Positions 19,235 to 27,173 of a DNA stretch of 64,000 nucleotides are shown one piece after another. This DNA comes from Weissella uvarum (lineage in GTDB: Bacteria > Bacillota > Bacilli > Lactobacillales > Lactobacillaceae). Below the pieces are notes generated by a model. The model did no database searches. It saw only the letters and a list, made by a program, of their open reading frames with translations, and was not told the DNA's origin. How positions within the stretch are numbered: the stretch's first letter is position 1; every line of letters starts with the position of its first letter. The stretch is taken from assembly GCF_016908785.1 (NCBI RefSeq), contig NZ_JAFBEO010000001.1, positions 1-64,000 of the forward strand, written 5' to 3'. A program made the position numbers and the translations under genes.

Positions 19235-20413
19235 TTACCTTTCAAAAAAGATTGGAATACGTCCGGTATCTTGGGGCTTCGCATTAGGTTGTTTATCAAA
19301 TAACTGATACAACTTGCCTGCGCGATAATCCAACTTACCGATTTGTGCGATTTCCTGCTTACCAAACCGATTAACAACAGGTAATTGCATCTGATCACGT
19401 TGTTGCTTTAACTGGTAACGCCCAACCTGATCCATACCTAAAACGCGTATATATGGTCGTTGCAATGCTGTTTGCATCTCGTTATTTTGCACATTTAATA
19501 TGGTATACAACAAACTTCTGCGCAACCGCGCCCGTGTATAACGTTTTGTTTTAAAATCATCCAATAACTGCGTCATTGACTGATACTCATGGTGATCAAT
19601 TAAATCAAACAAACGATACGCTAATCCGTCATTTAATTGATAGATTTCAGCCAATGCTTCTGGTGGTGTCGTTTGCACTTTATATTCTAAAGCCCCTAGC
19701 CAATCAGTCTCATATGATTTGACTTGACTACCTTGAGATAAGTCCTGAGCTGCCAAATCTGACATGTATGGCGTCAAATCTGCGTGGTCTGCCATGGCCG
19801 AACGAATTGCCGTCGCACTCGCAATATGCTGCTTTTCGGGCAATTGCTGATCATGATAAGCAGCACCAATTCGTTGAATTGGTTGCAATTGTATTTGTTC
19901 GCCCAGATGTAACTCTAAAACTGCATTGGCATAAGCCAAGCCTAACAAATCATTTGGTCGTTCAATCCGAAAACCCACTATCTGCTCCACCACATCGTTA
20001 AATTGTGTGGCATAGGTCTGCGTATAATCCTGCTTAAAAACTGGTTGATGCTGCAAGGCAGCTTGCGCTTGTTTGGCGATTGCCAAAAAATCTAAATCTG
20101 CATGTTCCGCTCCGAACGCAATTGTATCAACACCAGCATCTGCTAAAATTTTCACGGCCCCTTTTGCAAATAAGTGGGCTGGTTGAACTGCAAATGCAAA
20201 CGGCAATTCAAGCACCAAATTAATGCCACCTGCTAGAGCCAAGGTTGTTCGGCGCCATTTATCAATTACAGCCGGCTCACCGCGTTGTACAAAATTACCA
20301 CTCATGACAGCAATGACCACATCAGCATTTGTGACAGTCTTTGCTTGTTCTAGATGATATTGATGCCCATTATGAAAGGGATTATATTCTGTAACTAGTC
20401 CGACTGCTCGCAT
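19235..20413 (-). CDS. tmcAL: tRNA(Met) cytidine acetate ligase TmcAL (YlbM)
   Basis: 392 residues. Uses acetate and ATP to make N4-acetylcytidine at the wobble base of elongator tRNA-Met. The N-terminal nucleotidyltransferase-like motif is GLVTEYNPFHNGHQYHLEQA with the HxGH-type HNGH, then VIAVMSGNFVQRGEPA. The start is ATG at 20413, directly after the methyltransferase gene. A tRNA with CAU anticodon is encoded at 59.9 kb. Confidence 0.92.
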   Translation of the reverse strand: MRAVGLVTEYNPFHNGHQYHLEQAKTVTNADVVIAVMSGNFVQRGEPAVIDKWRRTTLALAGGINLVLELPFAFAVQPAHLFAKGAVKILADAGVDTIAFGAEHADLDFLAIAKQAQAALQHQPVFKQDYTQTYATQFNDVVEQIVGFRIERPNDLLGLAYANAVLELHLGEQIQLQPIQRIGAAYHDQQLPEKQHIASATAIRSAMADHADLTPYMSDLAAQDLSQGSQVKSYETDWLGALEYKVQTTPPEALAEIYQLNDGLAYRLFDLIDHHEYQSMTQLLDDFKTKRYTRARLRRSLLYTILNVQNNEMQTALQRPYIRVLGMDQVGRYQLKQQRDQMQLPVVNRFGKQEIAQIGKLDYRAGKLYQLFDKQPNAKPQDTGRIPIFFER

Positions 20414-20416
20414 TGG

Positions 20417-21166
20417 TTAGGCGCCTTTCGTTGTATTAAAGAACCACCGCGTGGCTTCCTTGGTATCAGAAGTGCGTCCAAAATCAGCTGTTACTTGCAC
20501 GTCAGTGAAGCCTGCTTCTTTGAGCAATTTCTCATAAGTTGCCAAAGGATACGTCCGTTCCGTATGAATTTCTTGCAACTGACGATAACCATCAATGTCT
20601 TCTTGGTAAAGGAAGAAAGTCAATTCATGTTCTACATTATGCTTTTGACCTTCAACACCAAATGAAGACCACATGAAGGCTGTTTCGTCATCATGCCAAT
20701 TAAACATATAACCAGGATAAACTTCATCCGTTTGAACTGGGGTAATCACATCAAAGATGAACTGCCCACCGGCCTCTAAATGATTGTAAACTTGTTTAAA
20801 CGTCTGCAACACATCTTGTTCATTTTCTAGATAATTGAGCGAATCTGCAAAACAAGTAATTGTCTGGAAGGTTAAATCAAGATCTGACCATTCCCTCATA
20901 TCTCCTTCAATCAAAGGTAAATCAACTTGCGCTTCCTCAGCATGTTTTGCTGCTAGGCCAAGCATTTCAGGGGATAAATCAAAATTATAGACATCATTAA
21001 TACCCGCTTGCTTTAACATAATGGCCAATCGTCCAGCTCCACCAGCTAATTCAAGTAAACGGCCTTTTGGATTTTTAATCGTTGCTTTAGCATAGGCAAG
21101 CCAATCTTCATAGGCTTCTTCATCAAATAATTGATCATACAAGCCTGCAAAAGTTCCGTAGTTCAT
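20417..21166 (-). CDS. yqeM: Class I SAM-dependent methyltransferase (YqeM-like)
   Basis: 249 residues. SAM-binding motif I is LLELAGGAGRLAIML (38-52), followed by acidic NFDLSPEML and later GDMREWSD. The substrate is unknown. The position directly after rsfS matches B. subtilis yqeM. It begins in a TAATG overlap with the rsfS stop. Confidence 0.85.
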   Translation of the reverse strand: MNYGTFAGLYDQLFDEEAYEDWLAYAKATIKNPKGRLLELAGGAGRLAIMLKQAGINDVYNFDLSPEMLGLAAKHAEEAQVDLPLIEGDMREWSDLDLTFQTITCFADSLNYLENEQDVLQTFKQVYNHLEAGGQFIFDVITPVQTDEVYPGYMFNWHDDETAFMWSSFGVEGQKHNVEHELTFFLYQEDIDGYRQLQEIHTERTYPLATYEKLLKEAGFTDVQVTADFGRTSDTKEATRWFFNTTKGA

Positions 21167-21534
21167 TAATTTGCATCCTCATTATCAATCCAAGCGCTCA
21201 AGTCAATTTCAGATGCATCTCCCCACAACTTTTCCAAATTATAGTGGCGACGAACTTCACCCTTAAAAATATGCACGATTAAATCACCATAGTCGAGCAA
21301 AACCCATTGACCAGCTTGGCGACCTTCTTGTCGTGTTAATTCATAACCTGCTTTAGCCATTTGATTATCAATTTCGTCAGCAATTGCTATTACTTGACGC
21401 TCAGTAGGTGCTTGGGCAATCAAATAAGCATCTGCAATGAAGCTAATTCCTTCTAAATCCAAAGCCACAATATCTTCGGCTCGCTTGCTATCGGCAGCCT
21501 TAACAGCAACTTCTAACATTTTTTTATCTTCCAT
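21166..21534 (-). CDS. rsfS: Ribosome silencing factor RsfS
   Basis: 122 residues from the ATG at 21534. Binds uL14 and blocks subunit joining in starvation. Conserved segments: AVKAADSKRAEDIVALDL, ISFIADAYLIAQAPTERQVIAIADEI, EGRQAGQWVLLDYGDLIVHIF and RRHYNLEKLWGDA. The upstream in-frame extension lies within yqeK and is rejected. It starts one base after the yqeK stop. Confidence 0.94.
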   Translation of the reverse strand: MEDKKMLEVAVKAADSKRAEDIVALDLEGISFIADAYLIAQAPTERQVIAIADEIDNQMAKAGYELTRQEGRQAGQWVLLDYGDLIVHIFKGEVRRHYNLEKLWGDASEIDLSAWIDNEDAN

Positions 21535-21535
21535 A

Positions 21536-22141
21536 TTACTTCGTACTCCATTCATTATATGTCGTAATTGTTCCCGGATAAATCCGGCCATTTTTTGATA
21601 ATAAGTATTCCAAAGTGTGTTTAGTCTGCCAACCCACACTTGCGCCTAAATCTTCAAAAGCCAAAGCTCTTACTTCGGCAACCCCTGGAAAATCACGGCC
21701 ATCTTCGACATAATCAGCCATATAAATCACTTGGCTCAATTTAGTCATATATGCGGCTCCAATTGTATGTTGCCGAATGGCATCTAAGACATCTTGATGC
21801 GTAATGCCTAATTCATCATGTACCATTTCAGCACCAACAACACCATGCCATAAATAATTACCCCAATTTTTCAAGTCTGGATCAAGTTTTTTTTGATCAA
21901 TCACAGCTAGAAAATCTTCATCAGAACGTTGCTTTGCATAGTCATGGGTTAACGCTGCAATTGAAGCTTGCTCTGCATCGACGTCCCAACGTTCAGCTAG
22001 TTCGAGAGCTTTCTTTTCTACTCGCAAAATATGTTCAAAACGACCTTGATTAACTTGGGCCTTCACCTTATCAATTAGGTCATTTCGACCTGCTGGATAA
22101 ATATTTTCTTGATATGTTGGATAGCTGACTGAATTAGACAT
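21536..22141 (-). CDS. yqeK: HD-domain hydrolase YqeK (Ap4A hydrolase)
   Basis: 201 residues. HD superfamily metal motif LTHDYAKQ with the HD pair, an upstream His (RFEHILRVEK) and downstream IRQHTIGA. The YqeK family symmetrically hydrolyses diadenosine tetraphosphate to ADP. It overlaps the nadD end by 8 bases; the nadD-yqeK-rsfS order is standard for Firmicutes. Confidence 0.92.
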   Translation of the reverse strand: MSNSVSYPTYQENIYPAGRNDLIDKVKAQVNQGRFEHILRVEKKALELAERWDVDAEQASIAALTHDYAKQRSDEDFLAVIDQKKLDPDLKNWGNYLWHGVVGAEMVHDELGITHQDVLDAIRQHTIGAAYMTKLSQVIYMADYVEDGRDFPGVAEVRALAFEDLGASVGWQTKHTLEYLLSKNGRIYPGTITTYNEWSTK

Positions 22142-22763
22142 TCAAATATAACCCCTTTTCAAAAATATATGCCGCCACTAAATCTGGAATCATATATCGC
22201 ACAGACTGGTGGTTTGCAATCCGTTCGCGAATATTTGTTGAACTCAATTCAAGGTTTGGAATTTGTACCCATTCAACTGGATAATCCGTTTCTAAAGGCG
22301 TGCCTTGGCGATTAACCCCAACAAAATGCACCAATTGCATCAATTCACTAATACGATGCCATGTTGGTAAATAGGCAACTTCATCACCACCAATAATAAA
22401 ATAATATTCATTATTAGGATGTTGTTGTGTTAAAGCTTCCATCGTGTCAAAGGAATAACTTTTTCCACCGCGCATAACCTCGCTGAGCTCAATATCGAAC
22501 CTGCTATTACCATGAATGGCCGCTCGAACCATATTAACGCGATCAGTTGCATCAATGGCTTCCTTCTCATCTACGTGTGGTGGAATTGCATTAGGCATAA
22601 ACATCACTTTATCTAAGTTCAATTTATCAGCAACTTGCTCACCAATCACCAAATGTCCATAGTGCGGTGGATTAAATGTACCACCTAAAATACCAATCCG
22701 TTGTGCGCTTTCAGGTTCCGTAGCAACCTGAGCTTGCACATGTAATTGTGTCCTACTCTGCAT
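22134..22763 (-). CDS. nadD: Nicotinate-nucleotide adenylyltransferase
   Basis: 209 residues. Adenylates nicotinate mononucleotide to deamido-NAD. The nucleotidyltransferase motif GILGGTFNPPHYGHLVIG starts near residue 23, after a 20-residue extension (MQSRTQLHVQAQVATEPESA). The late motif SSTNIRERI is present. The 22763 start has GAGG 8 bases upstream. The N-terminal extension is longer than usual and its role is unknown. Confidence 0.94.
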   Translation of the reverse strand: MQSRTQLHVQAQVATEPESAQRIGILGGTFNPPHYGHLVIGEQVADKLNLDKVMFMPNAIPPHVDEKEAIDATDRVNMVRAAIHGNSRFDIELSEVMRGGKSYSFDTMEALTQQHPNNEYYFIIGGDEVAYLPTWHRISELMQLVHFVGVNRQGTPLETDYPVEWVQIPNLELSSTNIRERIANHQSVRYMIPDLVAAYIFEKGLYLNV

Positions 22764-22781
22764 GGTTCTTTCCTCGTTGCT

Positions 22782-23093
22782 CTAAATCGCCTTAACTGCT
22801 GTTGAATAATGGCGACGATCCTTATCTTTTGATTCACCAAACAATACTAAAGTGTGCCCAATTGATTGCACAACTTGAATATCAGAATTATCTTCAATAA
22901 AAGCTTGCAATTCAGCAACAGTCACATCTGAATTTGGTAAGATGTTTACCTTAAATAACTCACGCTTATCAATGGCATCTGACAGTTGATCCAACCAATT
23001 TTGGCTCATGCCTTGCTTTCCAATACTAAATAACGGACGCATATCATGCGCTTGTGCGCGTAAATAACGCTTTTGCTTTCCTCGTAATTCCAT
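22782..23093 (-). CDS. yhbY: YhbY-family CRM-domain RNA-binding protein
   Basis: 103 residues, a single CRM domain: LRGKQKRYLRAQAHDMRP, FSIGKQGMSQNW (GxxG loop), ELFKVNILPN and the C-terminal VVQSIGHTLVLF. Such proteins bind pre-50S ribosomal particles. In B. subtilis it lies between aroD and nadD in the same run; here aroD is missing and yhbY follows yqeH directly by 2 bases. Confidence 0.93.
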   Translation of the reverse strand: MELRGKQKRYLRAQAHDMRPLFSIGKQGMSQNWLDQLSDAIDKRELFKVNILPNSDVTVAELQAFIEDNSDIQVVQSIGHTLVLFGESKDKDRRHYSTAVKAI

Positions 23094-23095
23094 TT

Positions 23096-24238
23096 TTAAA
23101 TCATCGCCTTTCGTATCAATACCGAAACGCCTTTAGGCGCATATGCAGCTACAACTGCATTCTGAGGTACTGTTAACCAACCTAAACCATCAATTACAAT
23201 ATCTGATTTTTGGGTGGTTTTAAATTCATGTCGTTGCATTGGTGGTAAATCAGCCAAATGTTCAGCCTCTGGTGGTGCCAAAAGTTCACCAGCATGTTGT
23301 TGATAAAAGGCATCTGCCTTTTCTAATTTTGTCCGATGCAACATCAAGTTATTTTCAAAGTATGCAGTGAAGCCGGATTTTTCGCCTTGAATAAAGTCAA
23401 AGCGGGCCAAAGCTCCGACAAAAATTGTTTGCCCAGGATTTAATTGATAAGTCCTTGGTTTCAACTCTTTTTGTGGTGAAACATATTTCAAATCTTTAGC
23501 TGTTAGATAATGGGCCATTTGATCTTGATGAATAATTCCTGGCGTATCAATAATTGCAGAATCATCATCCAATGGAATTTCAATCCGATCTAAAGTCGTA
23601 CCTGGGAAACGTGACGTTGTAATCACGTCTTGACGCTCACCGGTCACCTCTTTAATAATTTGGTTAATCAATGTAGATTTACCAACATTAGTTACTCCAA
23701 CAACATACACATCGCGTCCTTTACGCATCCGTTCAATGGTATCTAGTAACTGAGGCACATCATCTCCATTTTTACCAGAGGTAAGTGCAATCTCATCTGG
23801 CCGTAGTCCAGCAATATTAGCCTGTTGTCGCATCCAATCTTTAATTTTTGAACGACGAATTGACTTTGGCAAAACATCAATTTTATTGCCAACTAATAGG
23901 ATTGGATTATCACCAACGAAACGGTGCAAACCCGGGATAAGCGAACCAGAAAAGTCAAAAACATCCATAACATAAACAACTAATGAATTAGTTTCTGAAA
24001 TTTGGTCTAGTAACCGCCGAAAATCATCGTCAGTCAAACTCACCGGCTGGATTTCATTATAATGACGCAATCGGAAACACCGTTTACATAAAATTTCCTC
24101 ATTTTCAAATCCCTTTTTCAAGGCTGACATAGGGGTATATCCAATGTCGTCTGGATTGGTTGTTTGAATTTTCGCACCACAACCAATACAACGCAAATCA
24201 TCGGCAAGATAATTCTCAATTTCTGCTTCACTAATCAA
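23096..24238 (-). CDS. yqeH: Ribosome biogenesis GTPase YqeH
   Basis: 380 residues. Circularly permuted GTPase for 30S assembly. N-terminal zinc site CIGC (18-21) and CKRC. The G4 motif VGNKIDVLPK precedes G1 GVTNVGKSTLIN and G3 DTPG, which proves the permutation. The C-terminal ~130 residues are the RNA/protein-binding domain. It overlaps yqeG by 8 bases. Confidence 0.95.
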   Translation of the reverse strand: MISEAEIENYLADDLRCIGCGAKIQTTNPDDIGYTPMSALKKGFENEEILCKRCFRLRHYNEIQPVSLTDDDFRRLLDQISETNSLVVYVMDVFDFSGSLIPGLHRFVGDNPILLVGNKIDVLPKSIRRSKIKDWMRQQANIAGLRPDEIALTSGKNGDDVPQLLDTIERMRKGRDVYVVGVTNVGKSTLINQIIKEVTGERQDVITTSRFPGTTLDRIEIPLDDDSAIIDTPGIIHQDQMAHYLTAKDLKYVSPQKELKPRTYQLNPGQTIFVGALARFDFIQGEKSGFTAYFENNLMLHRTKLEKADAFYQQHAGELLAPPEAEHLADLPPMQRHEFKTTQKSDIVIDGLGWLTVPQNAVVAAYAPKGVSVLIRKAMI

Positions 24239-24758
24239 TGCTGTTCCTCCATGTAAGTTCTGGGTGCTTCTTCATCACACGACGTCGCACCCCTTTTTCA
24301 ACAAATCGATTTATTTTCGTATTCCATTGGTCGGTTTCAATCAACGGTTTAACCAGAATACTAGGAATACCCGCACGATTGGCACCGAAAACATCAGTCA
24401 AATATTGATCACCAACCATCACGGCTTCTTCTGGCTTTAGATTTAATTCTTTTAAGGCTTCGTGCAAACCTTTAGTTCCAGGCTTGTAGGCTCGTGAAAC
24501 AAAGGGAAGCCCCAACGGCTTTGCGACACGATCAACACGATCCGCCGTGTTATTTGAAACAATCATCACTGGAATCCCCGCAGCCTGCATTTGATCAAGC
24601 CAGTCATGCAATTCAGCAGTACCATCTGGGTTATTCCACGCAATCAGCGTATTGTCTAAATCAGTTAAGATTGCCTTGATCCCTTGGTCTTTTAATTGCT
24701 CCGGCGTGAGATGATAAATCGCATCTAACATCCATGTTGGTGTAAATGATTCTGTCAT
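24231..24758 (-). CDS. yqeG: YqeG-family HAD phosphatase
   Basis: 175 residues. HAD motif I ILTDLDNTLIAW (near 30), motif II VMIVSNNT and motif III/IV MVGDQYLTDVFGANRAG. The family (TIGR01668-type) precedes yqeH in Firmicutes. Substrate unknown; phosphatidylglycerophosphate phosphatase activity is known for related Gep4 proteins, but that is only an analogy. First gene of the assembly run. Confidence 0.9.
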   Translation of the reverse strand: MTESFTPTWMLDAIYHLTPEQLKDQGIKAILTDLDNTLIAWNNPDGTAELHDWLDQMQAAGIPVMIVSNNTADRVDRVAKPLGLPFVSRAYKPGTKGLHEALKELNLKPEEAVMVGDQYLTDVFGANRAGIPSILVKPLIETDQWNTKINRFVEKGVRRRVMKKHPELTWRNSID

Positions 24759-24834
24759 GATTGTTTCCTTTAATGTTCATAGTCTTACTGCTTATTATAC
24801 GCTAAATAGAGCCTTGACGAAAGCAACGCCAACA

Positions 24835-24866
24835 TAAAAAAAGGCGACCAGATTGGTCACCTTTTT
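24835..24866 (-). terminator. Terminator after ddl
   Basis: On the minus strand AAAGGTGACC pairs with GGTCGCCTTT (one G-U) around a five-base loop, then seven T. It lies 12 bases after the ddl stop and separates ddl from the yqeG operon. Confidence 0.9.
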
Positions 24867-24877
24867 GATCATTTCGC

Positions 24878-26032
24878 TTACTTAGTTGTACGTTCAGCGT
24901 TATAGTTTTTAGTTCCCACTTTTTCTTCGCCCAATTCAACGAAGTCATATGACAACTTATTCTCACGCTCGAACTCAGCCAAACCATATTGAATGATTTC
25001 ATCAATCAAATCAGGATAACTGATTCCTGAAACTTCCCACATTTGTGGATATAATGAAATATTTGTGAAGCCAGGTAATGTGTTAGGCTCACCCAAGTAT
25101 GGCACATTGTTCTTGTCAACCAAGAAATCAATTCGTGTCAAACCTACCAAACCAAGTGCCTTGTATGCATCCAAAGCCATTTGCGTAATTTCATCAGCCA
25201 AGTCTTGATCTAATTCAACTGGCATGTCAAAGACAACCCCAGAAGCATCGACGAACTTGTTGTTGTAGTCATACCAAACATCTTCCTTTGGCACAACAAC
25301 CGCTCCAAGCTTTGAAGCACGTGGCTTCTCATTTCCCAAAATAGAAATTTCAATTTCACGAGGTTGGTCAATTGAAGCTTCTACCAAAACCTTATAGTCA
25401 TATTGTAAGGCGTCAGCAACTCCAGCATTGAATTCTTCCGCATTTGTGACACGGTGAATTCCAACAGAAGAACCTTGCTTAGCAGCTTTAACGAAAAGCA
25501 CTTCGGTTCCAACTTCCTTAACCATATCTTCATAGGTATAGTCTTGGTAATTTTGGTCCGTCAATAAGAAATACTTAGTATTACGGATACCAGCTTGGTT
25601 CAAAATCCGCTTTGTCAAATCCTTATCGAATGAAATCGCTGATGCTGCGACCCCTGGTCCAATGTAAGGCTTCTTTAACAAACGGAACAATGCTTGCAAA
25701 GTACCGTCTTCACCCAAGTTACCGTGAATAACTGGGTAGAATAAATCAATATCCTTGACGTCATTTAGCGCCATGATAGGTGCTAATGGATTTGACATGT
25801 CAACTTTATCCGTTGCTGCCTTAACAATAGCATCCTCATTTTCGTCCCCTTCCAAAACTCGCAATGAGTCTTCAGGGTTAATCATAATTCCGTCACGTGA
25901 TACTAAGAAAACTGAAACATCATACTTTTCCCGATCCATGGCCTCGTAGATGTTTAAAGCCGAACGCTTTGAAACATCGTGTTCAGAAGAATTTCCACCG
26001 AACAATAAAGCAATATGTAGTTTATCTGACAT
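24878..26032 (-). CDS. ddl: D-alanine--D-alanine/D-lactate ligase
   Basis: 384 residues. ATP-grasp ligase making the D-Ala-D-X terminus of peptidoglycan precursors. Motifs: LFGGNSSEHDVSKRSA (10-25), VIHGNLGEDGTLQALF, KQGSSVGIHRV, EIEISILG, LTRIDFLVD and the final GEPNTLPGFT. In the omega loop (251-262, YDYNNKFVD) residue 260 is Phe. Tyr at this site marks D-Ala-D-Ala ligases, while Phe (F261 in Leuconostoc mesenteroides Ddl) marks D-Ala-D-Lac ligases and intrinsic vancomycin resistance. Specificity is inferred from that residue. It is monocistronic. Confidence 0.94.
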   Translation of the reverse strand: MSDKLHIALLFGGNSSEHDVSKRSALNIYEAMDREKYDVSVFLVSRDGIMINPEDSLRVLEGDENEDAIVKAATDKVDMSNPLAPIMALNDVKDIDLFYPVIHGNLGEDGTLQALFRLLKKPYIGPGVAASAISFDKDLTKRILNQAGIRNTKYFLLTDQNYQDYTYEDMVKEVGTEVLFVKAAKQGSSVGIHRVTNAEEFNAGVADALQYDYKVLVEASIDQPREIEISILGNEKPRASKLGAVVVPKEDVWYDYNNKFVDASGVVFDMPVELDQDLADEITQMALDAYKALGLVGLTRIDFLVDKNNVPYLGEPNTLPGFTNISLYPQMWEVSGISYPDLIDEIIQYGLAEFERENKLSYDFVELGEEKVGTKNYNAERTTK

Positions 26033-26122
26033 GTCGCTGTTTCTCCTCTACTCTTAACTAATTTTTCAACTGAATTACTAGAACCCTAAGTATAACACGC
26101 TTTTTTTACGAAACGTGAAAAT

Positions 26123-27097
26123 CTAGAAAAAATTCATGTTTTTTAAATAATTGCTAACATTTTCTGGCAATTTTGGTTGTGCTAACAATGCTTCATATAA
26201 GCGGCGTTGATTGTGCCAACGATGCCACCCCGCTTCATCCTGTGGTTCACCCTGTTGCACCAACTCACGGCGAATCCGTTTGACCTGCATTAAAAAGTTA
26301 TTCACATAAATTGAATCCAAATTTAACAGATTAGTTAGATACAAAGCAATATGTTTTTCTTCACCCATAACTAATGGTGTCGCTAATCTCCGATAACTTT
26401 CCAAAAACGTTGTCAGTAGAAAAATTTTATCTAAACGTAGCATGTCATTATCAAAGTTAAACGCATCTAATAGATGAGCAATATGGACATAGGCATTAAC
26501 CCAACCTTGTTGGTCAACAAAGCCTCGCGTATCATTTTCTTGCACAATATACGTCGCCAATAACTCAACCATCTCTTGATAATCTGGTGCATCCATTGGT
26601 AATGGTTGTTCCCACAATTTCATCACCGACAACAAGCAAAGATTATATGACCGTAAGAATACCCCTGCATTAGCATGTTCACGAATATGATAAAACAGCA
26701 CTTCTGGTCTTAGGATATGCATCCGCACTGTCACCAATTGATCCATTGATAAAACTTGATCCTGAATCAACAAAACCAATGTTTTTAAGGCTGCATCCTC
26801 ACGTACGCGTGGATCAATCTGACCAAGCGCATTAACCAATTGAATCAATTGTTCATTACTAACGGTCTGTAAATCACCAGCTAGCAACTGTTGCTGTAAC
26901 ACCGTACTGGTTTCTAACATTTCAGCAACTTCATCTGTACTTAACTGTTCCACCGGCGTTGGTACTTCTAAAGCCGGCTGACTATCAATAATTTCCCCGA
27001 TTTTAGGACCTAATGACTCATAAACATCACCAGCCCGAAAAGCCTGGTGTAGCGCGTGCAGTTCACGTTGGACTTGATTTTGTTTTTGTGCACTCAT
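26123..27097 (-). CDS. DUF2785-like helical protein
   Basis: 324 residues, almost all helical, soluble, Gln- and Leu-rich. The segment VQENDTRGFVDQQGWVNAYVHIAHLLDAF (given here in description: an RGF-x-GW-x-HxAHLLDAF pattern near residues 185-215) recalls the DUF2785 family, whose function is unknown. The rest I do not recognise. It is flanked by AT-rich gaps on both sides and seems to be its own unit. Confidence 0.7.
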   Translation of the reverse strand: MSAQKQNQVQRELHALHQAFRAGDVYESLGPKIGEIIDSQPALEVPTPVEQLSTDEVAEMLETSTVLQQQLLAGDLQTVSNEQLIQLVNALGQIDPRVREDAALKTLVLLIQDQVLSMDQLVTVRMHILRPEVLFYHIREHANAGVFLRSYNLCLLSVMKLWEQPLPMDAPDYQEMVELLATYIVQENDTRGFVDQQGWVNAYVHIAHLLDAFNFDNDMLRLDKIFLLTTFLESYRRLATPLVMGEEKHIALYLTNLLNLDSIYVNNFLMQVKRIRRELVQQGEPQDEAGWHRWHNQRRLYEALLAQPKLPENVSNYLKNMNFF

Positions 27098-27140
27098 TTT
27101 AACTCCTTACCCGACTTATTAATATAACTAGTATAGCAAA

Positions 27141-27166
27141 TAAAAAGGCTCGTATGATAACGAGCC
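27141..27166 (-). terminator. Terminator after kimA
   Basis: The stem GGCTCGT/ACGAGCC (27147-27153 with 27160-27166) is followed by TTTTTA on the minus strand, directly after the kimA stop. Confidence 0.85.
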
Positions 27167-27173
27167 ATAGTAA

